Shown in pieces: positions 1 through 5,551 of a stretch of DNA of 11,141 nucleotides. Below the pieces are notes generated by a model that made no database searches, was not told the DNA's origin, and saw nothing but the letters and a program-made list of their open reading frames with translations. A program made the position numbers and the translations under genes. Source of the DNA: an uncultured Bacilli bacterium. Its GTDB lineage: Bacteria > Bacillota_I > Bacilli_A > RF39 > UBA660. The stretch is from contig CALVPC010000029.1 in assembly GCA_944350405.1 (NCBI GenBank), positions 1-11,141 on the forward strand, read 5' to 3'. Position 1 is the stretch's first letter. The number at the start of each line of letters is the position of its first letter.

Positions 1-90
1 AATTACATAGAATTAGTTGAAGAATGGATAGAATTTTATAATACAACTAGAATTAAAGGAAAGAAAATTAATAAAAATCAAGGGGCTTAG
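1..90 (+). CDS. Transposase, C-terminal fragment (IS3-like, 5' end outside window)
   Basis: An open frame runs from base 1 to a TAG at 88-90 and gives 29 residues containing EEWIEFYNTTRIKGKK. This matches the end of the DDE integrase core of IS3-family OrfB proteins, where a 'Y-I-x-F/W-Y-N-x-x-R-I' segment follows the catalytic glutamate. The usual ending after it (G-L-S-P-x-x-Y-R) is missing: this protein stops after KINKNQGA, inside the terminator hairpin. The catalytic DDE residues lie upstream, so activity cannot be judged. The family call rests on one short motif plus the IS-like end downstream. IS481-like elements, which share the core, are an alternative. Confidence 0.55.
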   Translation, partial: NYIELVEEWIEFYNTTRIKGKKINKNQGA

Positions 91-121
91 ATGAACTAAT
101 TTCGTTCGCCCTTGATTTTTT
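73..121 (+). terminator. Rho-independent terminator at the IS end, probably bidirectional
   Basis: AAAAATCAAGGG (73-84) pairs perfectly with CCCTTGATTTTT (109-120), a 12-bp stem followed by T-rich sequence. The transposase stop codon (88-90) lies in the loop. The left arm begins with a run of A, so the complementary strand also reads as stem plus T-run. The hairpin could therefore also end leftward transcripts of the oxidoreductase gene, which has no other clear terminator. Confidence 0.8.
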
Positions 122-184
122 AATTAATCCGTTTTTTTATTTGATGTCTCCAAAATAGGGCTCACATCATGTTAAAGTAGTTTT

Positions 185-763
185 TTAATTATTTAAATTT
201 AATATACTTTCAAAGTTTTTAATATTATTTTTATCTTTATATTTTGATAAGATCGTATTTATTATAGTGTCATTTTTACTAGAATTATAACCTTCGAAAG
301 GTTCGTCTCCTATTATGAAATATGGAACACTTCTTTTTCCAACATTGTCATTAAACTCTTCAAGGAAGTAATCCATAATTTTGCCATTTTCTTCATTATA
401 CCAAATTTCAAATGCATAGACATTAAAATATTTTCCATATTCACTTTGAATGCTTTCTAAAAAGGAAAATAGTTCTTCACAGTGAGGACATCCATCTCCC
501 CAAAAGAAATAAAGGTTTATTTTATTATTTTGAAATGTTATATCACTTAATGTGGAATTACGATTAATTTTTACTGTTTCACTAGTTGATGAATTATCTT
601 CTTCTATTTCTGTGTTATTTTCTTCATTAATAGAAGAGGTATTATTTTCTTTATTGTTATTATCACTTGTATTAGTATCAGTATGATTAGCATATATAAT
701 AATAAGAGTAATACTAATTATAAGGATAATAAATATTATTAAATAACTTAAATATTGTTTCAT
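185..763 (-). CDS. Membrane-anchored thioredoxin-fold protein with CPHC active site
   Basis: Likely an extracytoplasmic thiol-disulfide oxidoreductase. The chosen start gives 192 residues: ATG at 761-763, one base past the stop of the upstream gene, with GGAG seven bases before it. An earlier in-frame ATG (808) would add 15 residues overlapping the upstream gene and is less likely. Residues 5-24 form one hydrophobic membrane segment. Residues 25-75 are a low-complexity Asn/Ser/Glu/Thr linker. A thioredoxin-like domain follows, with strand LYFFWGDG, the motif C92-P-H-C95, and the cis-proline loop S-V-P147-Y-F. The two active-site cysteines are the only ones. CPHC is the E. coli DsbA motif and tends to go with oxidising proteins, but no DsbB- or VKOR-like partner is in view. 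It is the second gene of an operon with the arylsulfotransferase-like gene, which suggests that protein as client. A reductase role is also possible. Confidence 0.82.
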   Translation of the reverse strand: MKQYLSYLIIFIILIISITLIIIYANHTDTNTSDNNNKENNTSSINEENNTEIEEDNSSTSETVKINRNSTLSDITFQNNKINLYFFWGDGCPHCEELFSFLESIQSEYGKYFNVYAFEIWYNEENGKIMDYFLEEFNDNVGKRSVPYFIIGDEPFEGYNSSKNDTIINTILSKYKDKNNIKNFESILNLNN

Positions 764-764
764 A

Positions 765-2732
765 TTAAAACTCCACATATTTTTCGGTATTATATAATGT
801 ACCATCAATTTCTATATAGATAGAATATTTTCCTTTTAAACCATCTTCATTAATGTATTTTGTTACTGTAATTCCATTTTCGTTTTCTTCTTCTGTAAAT
901 ATGTCTACGCATAGTGCTGTGTATGGTTTTTTACTTACTTTTATGTTGTAATATTTAGAGTTTAAATTTTTATATAATACTATATTAATATTATTTTCTT
1001 TTTTAAATTTACCACTTACTACTAAACGATCTATTTCTTTTGTTATTTTGATTTCATGTGATTTATATACATTATCTATTTGTTTACTTTTTAAATTGGG
1101 TGTAAATATTTCTTTTGTTATGTTTGTTTCTCCTAGGGTACCTATACGTTTTGATTTACTTAAGTTAAAATTTTCATTTTCTTGATATAAACTCATTTTT
1201 TCAACTCTGTAGTTATTTGTTGGTAGTGAGATTTCAAAAATAACTTCATTATTTAGCAATTCTACAGTTGTAGATACAAGCTTAGCATTTTCACTAAATC
1301 CAGCAGGTTGGTTTGAGTTTTTTCCCTCAACATAAACTATACCTCCGGAATGGACAATATAATGATCTTTTTCAATATAATCAACATCTGATATATACGG
1401 AGAATAAAACTCGCTTCCTCTTTCTTTGCCATATTCCCATATTTGCTCAATAGTCATGTTTTCTGTGTCAATTTTATACATTACTCCTCTAGTATAACTA
1501 TTGTTAGCTTCCACATATTCATCTTTAATTTTAGATTTATTATTACCATTATCGAGAATAAATACATATCCTTCTGGGGTTATCATAGCAGCATGTTGAC
1601 TCCATTGCCATTCAAAATTATCTCCAATAGGGGTAAAGAAGTATTTTTGATATTCTTCGCTCCAGTTAGTTGGGTCTCCAATAATCCAATTTAATTTACC
1701 ACTTTCATAATCAATGTTTATGACGGCGTCTTGATGTCTTCCTGATAAGGTGATAGAATTAGTATTTTTATCATACCAAACAGAGTTATTATGAAACCAG
1801 TCATAGCTTGACCAATTTTCACTTTTCCCGTCTTCCATGTTTAAAATATTTTTTAAGTCCCATGTTTTTATAATTTCTCCGGTGTTTCTATCTAGTTCTA
1901 CGATATAATCTTCGACAGTACCATAATCATTATCAAAATCATCACTGGCTACTAGTAAATTTCCATTTTCCATTTCATAGTAGTCATGATGATATCCACC
2001 TGGTAAACTATATTCGGTATATATTTTACCAAGTAAATCCATTTCATACATTCCTGTCATATAATAAGGACTATTTACTAATCTTTCTGTACTTAAGAGT
2101 AGGTGACCATTTTCTAATCTATCAATTTTCCATAGAGCATTATTTGTTAGATACCAGCGAACATCGCCATTTACATCATAGGCCATTGTATATCCTTTAC
2201 TAGAAGGAGTAAAAAAATATAAGTCATTACTTAATTTTTCTTCATTTTTCTTTATATTAGTAGGTAAGACCATATCCTCTGGTAATTTATCAGTTTTAAT
2301 TTTAATAGTTTTTGTTATAGTTTTAGAATCTTTTACATATTCAATATTTATTTCATTTTCATAATTAGCATATAAGCCATATATTGGTAAGTAATGTTTT
2401 TTATTTTTTTCAAAAGTATGAGTATAAGTAGTAAGAGAATCTTTTCCTTTAACTGTTATTGTAGGAGTTATTTCTTCTTCTGTTTCAAAACAAATTAAAG
2501 CAGTTAAAGGAGAATTTCCATATGGATTTAAAATAACGTTTGGATTATCTATTGTATATCCTTCTATTTTGAAATTTTTTTCTTTTTCTTGCTGAGTAGT
2601 TATAAGACTTACACTTTTATCAACTTCTTCATGATTCACATTTTGATTATTTAATAGTATAAAAGCTATAGTTAATATAATTATAAAAATTATTAAACTA
2701 ATTATTAAAATATTTTTATGTTTTTTATTCAT
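765..2732 (-). CDS. Arylsulfotransferase (ASST)-family protein, membrane-anchored
   Basis: Probable PAPS-independent aryl sulfotransferase, moving sulfate from one phenolic ester to another phenol outside the membrane. Length is 655 residues. Residues 7-27 are an uncleaved anchor or signal peptide with no lipobox cysteine. About 55-150 form an Ig-like N-terminal domain, about 165-470 the beta-propeller core, and about 480-655 a further beta-rich region. The four residues known as catalytic in E. coli ASST (His252, His356, Arg374, His436) have apparent counterparts: H248 or H249 in GGYHHDYYE, H314 in WFHNNS, R332 in SGRHQD and H380 in WSQHAAM. The 18-residue gap from the second His to the Arg is the same. 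Only two cysteines exist, C81 and C608. AAAGGAGG (2738-2745) lies five bases before the ATG. Substrate is unknown. The family call is firm; sulfotransfer activity is inferred from the conserved residues. Confidence 0.88.
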   Translation of the reverse strand: MNKKHKNILIISLIIFIIILTIAFILLNNQNVNHEEVDKSVSLITTQQEKEKNFKIEGYTIDNPNVILNPYGNSPLTALICFETEEEITPTITVKGKDSLTTYTHTFEKNKKHYLPIYGLYANYENEINIEYVKDSKTITKTIKIKTDKLPEDMVLPTNIKKNEEKLSNDLYFFTPSSKGYTMAYDVNGDVRWYLTNNALWKIDRLENGHLLLSTERLVNSPYYMTGMYEMDLLGKIYTEYSLPGGYHHDYYEMENGNLLVASDDFDNDYGTVEDYIVELDRNTGEIIKTWDLKNILNMEDGKSENWSSYDWFHNNSVWYDKNTNSITLSGRHQDAVINIDYESGKLNWIIGDPTNWSEEYQKYFFTPIGDNFEWQWSQHAAMITPEGYVFILDNGNNKSKIKDEYVEANNSYTRGVMYKIDTENMTIEQIWEYGKERGSEFYSPYISDVDYIEKDHYIVHSGGIVYVEGKNSNQPAGFSENAKLVSTTVELLNNEVIFEISLPTNNYRVEKMSLYQENENFNLSKSKRIGTLGETNITKEIFTPNLKSKQIDNVYKSHEIKITKEIDRLVVSGKFKKENNINIVLYKNLNSKYYNIKVSKKPYTALCVDIFTEEENENGITVTKYINEDGLKGKYSIYIEIDGTLYNTEKYVEF

Positions 2733-2752
2733 AAATTCCTCCTTTGTTTATT

Positions 2753-2781
2753 ATTTTATATAGAAAATATTAAAATAACAA
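2753..2781 (-). promoter_or_regulatory. Predicted promoter of the ASST-oxidoreductase operon
   Basis: On the minus strand, TTGTTA (2776-2781) and TAAAAT (2753-2758) are separated by exactly 17 bases. A transcript starting about seven bases downstream would begin next to the Shine-Dalgarno sequence at 2738-2745, giving a leader of about 14 nt. It lies directly after the terminator of the upstream regulator gene. In DNA this AT-rich, chance matches are common. Confidence 0.5.
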
Positions 2782-2794
2782 TAAAAGGGTGGTT

Positions 2795-2820
2795 GAAAAA
2801 ACTCAACTTTAAGTTGAGTT
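2795..2820 (-). terminator. Terminator of the membrane HTH regulator gene
   Basis: AACTCAACTT (2800-2809) and AAGTTGAGTT (2811-2820) form a perfect inverted repeat around one T, realistically a 9-bp stem with a 3-nt loop. On the minus strand it is followed by TTTTTTC, the U-tract. The regulator's TAA (2820-2822) touches the stem, so transcription should stop before the ASST operon promoter. Confidence 0.82.
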
Positions 2821-3521
2821 TAATTAGTACACTTTTCTTCTAAACTTAGTGGTATTTTATAAGAAGTTGTATTGTTATTGTTATCTGTGGCATCAATTTC
2901 TAGATGTAAGCTATTTTCTTTGTATGTTTTGCATGTTTTTTCGTAATTGTGTACATGTAATTGTACATCTTTTAAAAACTCTTCAAGAGTAATTTCTTTT
3001 TTGTCATCATATTTATAGTTACTAATTTGGGTTTTAGTACTTCCATTTGTTTCATATAGAGTACAACTTATTGAGCTATATTTTGATGAATCTTCTTTAC
3101 CACAATAAGTAATATTAGAAATATAAATAGAAGAAGTATTATTGTTATAAGCGATGCTACCATAGAGATTAAAATTATCACAACTAGTAGATAATGCTTT
3201 AAAACTAAAACTTTCATTTTTATTAGTAAAAATAAAAAATAAAATAATAATAATTATAATAATGATAATAATAATGATGATAATTAAACTATTTTTTTTC
3301 TTTTTTGATTTAGTAAGTTTAGCTTCTAATAGATTATCTAAATCAATATTATTGTCATCACATATTTGTTTTAAAATAGTAATATCAGGCATATTTTTAC
3401 CATTTTCCCATTTGCTAACAGCTTGATAGGTAACATTATATTTTTCAGCAAATTTTTTTTGACTTAAGTTTTGTTTTAATCTTATATCTTTAATAAATTG
3501 ACCAATTTTTTCTTGATTCAT
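2820..3521 (-). CDS. Membrane-bound HTH (XRE/Cro) regulator with extracytoplasmic domain
   Basis: The chosen start, MNQEKIGQFIKD, gives 233 residues and has AAGGG nine bases upstream. An ATG three codons earlier (3530) would leave that sequence touching the start codon. Residues 5-65 are a classic HTH_3 domain (NLSQKKFAEKYNV then TYQAVSKWENG, the recognition helix region). KKSKKKK-type charges (about 69-76) precede a membrane segment at 79-98 containing fourteen consecutive isoleucines. Residues 100-233 should lie outside and carry five cysteines (114, 140, 153, 197, 231), a pattern suited to disulfides. The layout fits a one-component regulator that senses outside and binds DNA inside. The outer domain matches no family I can name. 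It lies just upstream of the ASST-oxidoreductase operon on the same strand, separated by a terminator, so control of that operon is plausible but inferred. Confidence 0.85.
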   Translation of the reverse strand: MNQEKIGQFIKDIRLKQNLSQKKFAEKYNVTYQAVSKWENGKNMPDITILKQICDDNNIDLDNLLEAKLTKSKKKKNSLIIIIIIIIIIIIIILFFIFTNKNESFSFKALSTSCDNFNLYGSIAYNNNTSSIYISNITYCGKEDSSKYSSISCTLYETNGSTKTQISNYKYDDKKEITLEEFLKDVQLHVHNYEKTCKTYKENSLHLEIDATDNNNNTTSYKIPLSLEEKCTN

Positions 3522-3545
3522 ATACTTCATCCCTTCAATATATTA

Positions 3546-3574
3546 ATTATATCATGTATATTACTTAGTAGTAA
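3546..3574 (-). promoter_or_regulatory. Predicted promoter and possible operator of the membrane HTH regulator
   Basis: On the minus strand, TATAAT (3546-3551) is preceded by TGA, giving an extended -10 (TGATATAAT). A weak -35 (TTACTA, 3569-3574) sits 17 bases upstream. A small inverted repeat, TTACT-TAGT-AGTAA (3561-3574), overlaps the -35 and spacer, where an HTH protein could bind to repress itself. The promoter is fairly well supported; the operator role is a guess. Confidence 0.5.
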
Positions 3575-3606
3575 ATTGATATAATATATTAATATATAAA
3601 TTTCTA

Positions 3607-3634
3607 TTGCTAATTATTTTCTTTGTGTTATAAT
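3607..3634 (+). promoter_or_regulatory. Predicted extended -10 promoter of the 266-aa gene
   Basis: TATAAT (3629-3634) is preceded by TGT, a textbook extended -10. A partial -35, TTGCTA (3607-3612), lies 16 bases upstream. The expected transcript start is about 19 nt before the ATG at 3660, and AGGAGG (3648-3653) lies between. It diverges from the regulator promoter at 3546-3574. Confidence 0.6.
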
Positions 3635-3659
3635 ATTTGACAAGTTTAGGAGGAGTATT

Positions 3660-4460
3660 ATGACTAAGTATAATAAAGATGAATTTACTTCTAATGATTT
3701 TATTGGCTTACTATTACCAATGCTTTATAAAAATGGTATTGAAAAAATTAATGAGGAAGAATTAAGTAGAAAATTATATTATTATTATCAAAATCCAGCA
3801 TTTAAAGAGCTTTTTCAAGGTTTTGATAAGAATCAAGCTAATGATAAATTAGATATACAAGAAGAGATGTATTATGCAAAATATTTTAATGGAGATATTT
3901 TATGGAGTCCTACTAATGCAGAAAAATTACGTTTGGATTATGATTATAATGTAGATATTTCTTCGTATACAAAAAAATTAAGTAGAAATGGATTTTTACT
4001 TATGCAAAATATGATAAATGAATTTGCTATTAGATATAATATAGAGTCAAATAGTAAATGTAATATGAATATTTATGGAGCTAATCCTAATAAAGATTAT
4101 ACATTGGTAAGAGGTGTTTCTTATACAGATGAATTAGGCTGGGAGCTCGTTACTGATGGTGATGTAAAAAATTATGAAGAGTGTAGCGATATAAGATCTT
4201 ATTATTTTGAAGATCCTGTAAGTAGTCATTTATTAACTTCGTTTGAAAAAGGTAGAGTAGTGGATTTAGAAATTTTAAATGCTAGTTATGTTATTCTTCA
4301 AGGATTAAAGAATGAAAAAATTAAAAAGATAAAAGTATATACTAACTTAATTGATGAAGAGGCTTTATGTAAAATAAGTAAGATTGCTAATGATAAATAT
4401 AGTGAAGGTAATATTATTATGAATAAAAAGCCTTATGTTAGAAAAATTGGTTTAAAGTAA
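3660..4460 (+). CDS. Hypothetical protein, 266 aa, soluble
   Basis: I do not recognise this protein. The reading frame is secure: AGGAGG lies six bases before the ATG, an extended -10 promoter lies upstream and a terminator follows at once. It has no signal peptide or membrane segment, so it should be cytoplasmic. Residues 10-55 look helical and tyrosine-rich (around KLYYYYQNPAF). Residues 85-125 look helical. Residues 145-215 alternate like beta strands (YTLVRGVSYTDELGWELV, then RVVDLEILNASYVILQG). The C-terminus (218-266) is lysine-rich. Cysteines are few (134, 175, 237) and form no metal-site spacing. It is a single-gene unit, divergent from the membrane regulator and convergent with the double-HTH gene. 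A role linked to either regulator is conceivable, but nothing in the sequence shows one. Confidence 0.8.
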   Translation: MTKYNKDEFTSNDFIGLLLPMLYKNGIEKINEEELSRKLYYYYQNPAFKELFQGFDKNQANDKLDIQEEMYYAKYFNGDILWSPTNAEKLRLDYDYNVDISSYTKKLSRNGFLLMQNMINEFAIRYNIESNSKCNMNIYGANPNKDYTLVRGVSYTDELGWELVTDGDVKNYEECSDIRSYYFEDPVSSHLLTSFEKGRVVDLEILNASYVILQGLKNEKIKKIKVYTNLIDEEALCKISKIANDKYSEGNIIMNKKPYVRKIGLK

Positions 4461-4490
4461 AAAGTAGAATTTTGTGTAATTCTACTTTTT
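4459..4490. terminator. Bidirectional terminator between convergent genes
   Basis: AAAAAGTAGAATT (4459-4471) and AATTCTACTTTTT (4478-4490) form a perfect 13-bp inverted repeat with a TTGTGT loop. The outer A/T runs give a U-tract on both strands. The TAA of the 266-aa gene (4458-4460) overlaps the left edge, and the TAG of the double-HTH gene (4482-4484) lies inside the right arm. Confidence 0.88.
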
Positions 4491-4934
4491 TATATTTTCT
4501 TCGTCAATTCTACCAACTAAATAGTCTAATGAAATATTGTATTTTTTACATATGTTATAAGCAAATGCTGTAAGAATCATTGTTTTACCATTTTCATAAG
4601 CACTAATAGTAGAATGTGTAGTATTTATACTTGATGCTAACTTTTCTTGAGTTAAATTATGGTCTTTTCTAAATTTTTTAATTCTTTCTCCTATAATTTC
4701 TTTATTTAATTTTTTATTAATATTATCGTAACATTTTATTTTACTAAGTCCTGTCATATAATCCATACTAACTTTAAAATAATTACAAAGATTATTTAGA
4801 TGGTTTAGAGGAATAATTGTTTCATCTGTTTCCCATCTTCCATAGGTAGATTTAGAAACACCCATAATTTTTGCCATTTTTATTTGTGTGAGATCATATT
4901 TATCTCTTAAATCTTTTATTTTTACAAGTATCAT
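4482..4934 (-). CDS. Tandem double-HTH (XRE/Cro-like) DNA-binding protein
   Basis: The 150-residue protein consists almost wholly of two XRE helix-turn-helix domains. The first spans about 4-62 (DLTQIKMAKIMGVSKSTYGR, then WETDETIIP). The second spans about 80-142 (NLTQEKLASSINTTHSTISA, then YENGKT). Both end in the family's typical D-Y-M/L-x-G turn (MDYMTG and LDYLVG), and a lysine-rich linker joins them. There is no sensor, membrane or protease-like domain. One chain carrying two HTH units could bind a two-half-site operator or two separate sites. The start has AGGTG six bases upstream. The gene diverges from the SpoVT-like gene, and a palindrome lies over the shared promoter region, so autoregulation and control of the neighbour are likely. 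This resembles phage or mobile-element repressor arrangements, though no phage genes are present. Confidence 0.88.
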   Translation of the reverse strand: MILVKIKDLRDKYDLTQIKMAKIMGVSKSTYGRWETDETIIPLNHLNNLCNYFKVSMDYMTGLSKIKCYDNINKKLNKEIIGERIKKFRKDHNLTQEKLASSINTTHSTISAYENGKTMILTAFAYNICKKYNISLDYLVGRIDEENIKK

Positions 4935-4958
4935 AAAATCACCTAAAATAATTTTCTC

Positions 4959-4987
4959 ATTAAAATTTAAATTTGCGTTTTTGTCCC
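4959..4987 (-). promoter_or_regulatory. Predicted promoter of the double-HTH gene
   Basis: On the minus strand, GGGACA (4982-4987, keeping the GACA of the consensus) and TTTAAT (4959-4964) are 17 bases apart. The -10 ends 24 bases before the ATG, matching the short leaders of neighbouring genes. The -35 lies inside the palindrome at 4980-5002. Confidence 0.42.
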
Positions 4988-5002
4988 CATAATAGCGACA
5001 AA
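4980..5002. promoter_or_regulatory. Candidate operator shared by divergent regulator genes
   Basis: TTTGTC (4980-4985) and GACAAA (4997-5002) are exact inverted 6-bp arms. The 11-base centre, CCCATAATAGC, has three further symmetric pairs. The element covers the -35 of the leftward promoter and the -35 position of the rightward one. It is more GC-containing than the surrounding DNA, which suggests selection. The double-HTH protein is the natural candidate to bind it; the AbrB-like protein is the alternative. Confidence 0.55.
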
Positions 5003-5004
5003 TA

Positions 5005-5013
5005 TGTTATACT
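5005..5013 (+). promoter_or_regulatory. Predicted extended -10 promoter of the SpoVT-like gene
   Basis: TGT-TATACT (5005-5013) is an extended -10 element. The -35 position with a 17-base spacer (4985-4990, CCCCAT) is poor and lies within the candidate operator. AGGAGG (5021-5026) follows, so the leader is only about 15 nt. Confidence 0.55.
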
Positions 5014-5034
5014 TATTGTTAGGAGGTATTTATA

Positions 5035-5502
5035 ATGGAAAATTTATTTGTAAAGGTTGATGATGTTGGAAGAATAGTAATTCCCAAGAGAGTTAGAACA
5101 CAACTTGGTATTGAGAATAATGAACTGTTACTTTTAACTAGAAGAGATGATATGATTATTATTGAAAAAGAAGATAAGAGTACAGATTTAGATAAAATTA
5201 GAGATAAAGCTCAAACTTTGAGTAATAAATATGGTTTAGATTTTTTAATAGCGAATGATTATAAAATAGTATTTGCTACTAACGAATATAAGAAATATGA
5301 AAATTTAAGAATTAACAATGAATCTATAGGAAAAATCACTTTTTCAAATAATACAGCAATAACAAAAGATACAGTTATTACAAAACCGCATTATTATTGT
5401 TCTCTATCTTTTGATAATTATACGAATGGAAAATTATTTGTTGTTTTTGATGATGAAAGTAAAAGAGAATATGCTGAATTAATTATTAATTTGTTAAGTT
5501 AA
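5035..5502 (+). CDS. AbrB/SpoVT-family transcriptional regulator
   Basis: Residues 5-47 are a SpoVT/AbrB swapped-hairpin DNA-binding domain (VDDVGRIVIPKRVRTQLGI, then acidic and hydrophobic strands). Residues about 55-155 follow the B. subtilis SpoVT layout, where a GAF-like domain starts with a helix and then strands: here KYGLDFLIANDYKIVFATN, later KLFVVFDD and a final helix. At 155 residues it is somewhat shorter than SpoVT (178), mostly in the C-terminal domain. SpoVT is a tetrameric regulator of forespore genes; whether this organism sporulates cannot be judged here, so no symbol is given. It starts at ATG 5035, eight bases after AGGAGG. It is divergent from the double-HTH gene, with a shared candidate operator, and 49 bases upstream of the 288-aa gene in the same direction. 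Confidence 0.88.
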   Translation: MENLFVKVDDVGRIVIPKRVRTQLGIENNELLLLTRRDDMIIIEKEDKSTDLDKIRDKAQTLSNKYGLDFLIANDYKIVFATNEYKKYENLRINNESIGKITFSNNTAITKDTVITKPHYYCSLSFDNYTNGKLFVVFDDESKREYAELIINLLS

Positions 5503-5522
5503 TAGTTTCTTTTTAAATATTA

Positions 5523-5531
5523 TGTTATAAT
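5523..5531 (+). promoter_or_regulatory. Predicted extended -10 promoter of the 288-aa gene
   Basis: TGT-TATAAT (5523-5531) is an exact extended -10 with no convincing -35. Transcription would start near 5538, giving a leader of about 14 nt with AGAGGTG (5541-5547) as ribosome binding site. Read-through from the SpoVT-like gene is also likely, because no terminator lies between the two genes. Confidence 0.55.
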
Positions 5532-5551
5532 TTCTTTATAAGAGGTGTTTC

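Larger units (their letters stand above)
1..169 (+). mobile_element. Right end of an IS3-like insertion sequence (left part outside window)
   Basis: The stretch holds a transposase C-terminal tail (1-90), a hairpin terminator (73-121) and, at 144-169, a sequence shaped like an IS3-group right inverted repeat: a GTCTCCAAAATAGGG core ending in CACATCA. IS3-family elements usually end in CA, and many have a right end containing a 'GTCCAAAAT..GGGG' core. TGATGT (142-147) and ACATCA (164-169) also form a small internal inverted repeat. The left end is not in the window, so neither the terminal repeat pair nor a target duplication can be checked. The exact end at 169 is an inference. Confidence 0.55.

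Noticed and set aside
764..808. Upstream in-frame start for the thioredoxin-fold protein (15 extra residues)
   Set aside because: It would overlap the ASST gene and place polar residues before the membrane anchor. The ATG at 761-763 has GGAG at the right distance and directly follows the ASST stop.
1443..1694. Plus-strand open frame of 83 codons inside the ASST gene
   Set aside because: It lies wholly opposite a well-supported coding region, has no ribosome binding site and no recognisable domain. It is a shadow of the ASST reading frame.
5035..5502. Evidence that the organism forms spores, from the SpoVT-like protein
   Set aside because: AbrB/SpoVT-type regulators with GAF-like domains also occur in non-spore-formers, and no other sporulation gene is present here.
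4482..5502. A resident prophage or integrative element around the two regulators
   Set aside because: The divergent repressor-like pair resembles a phage switch, but there is no integrase, structural gene, attachment repeat or composition change in the block.
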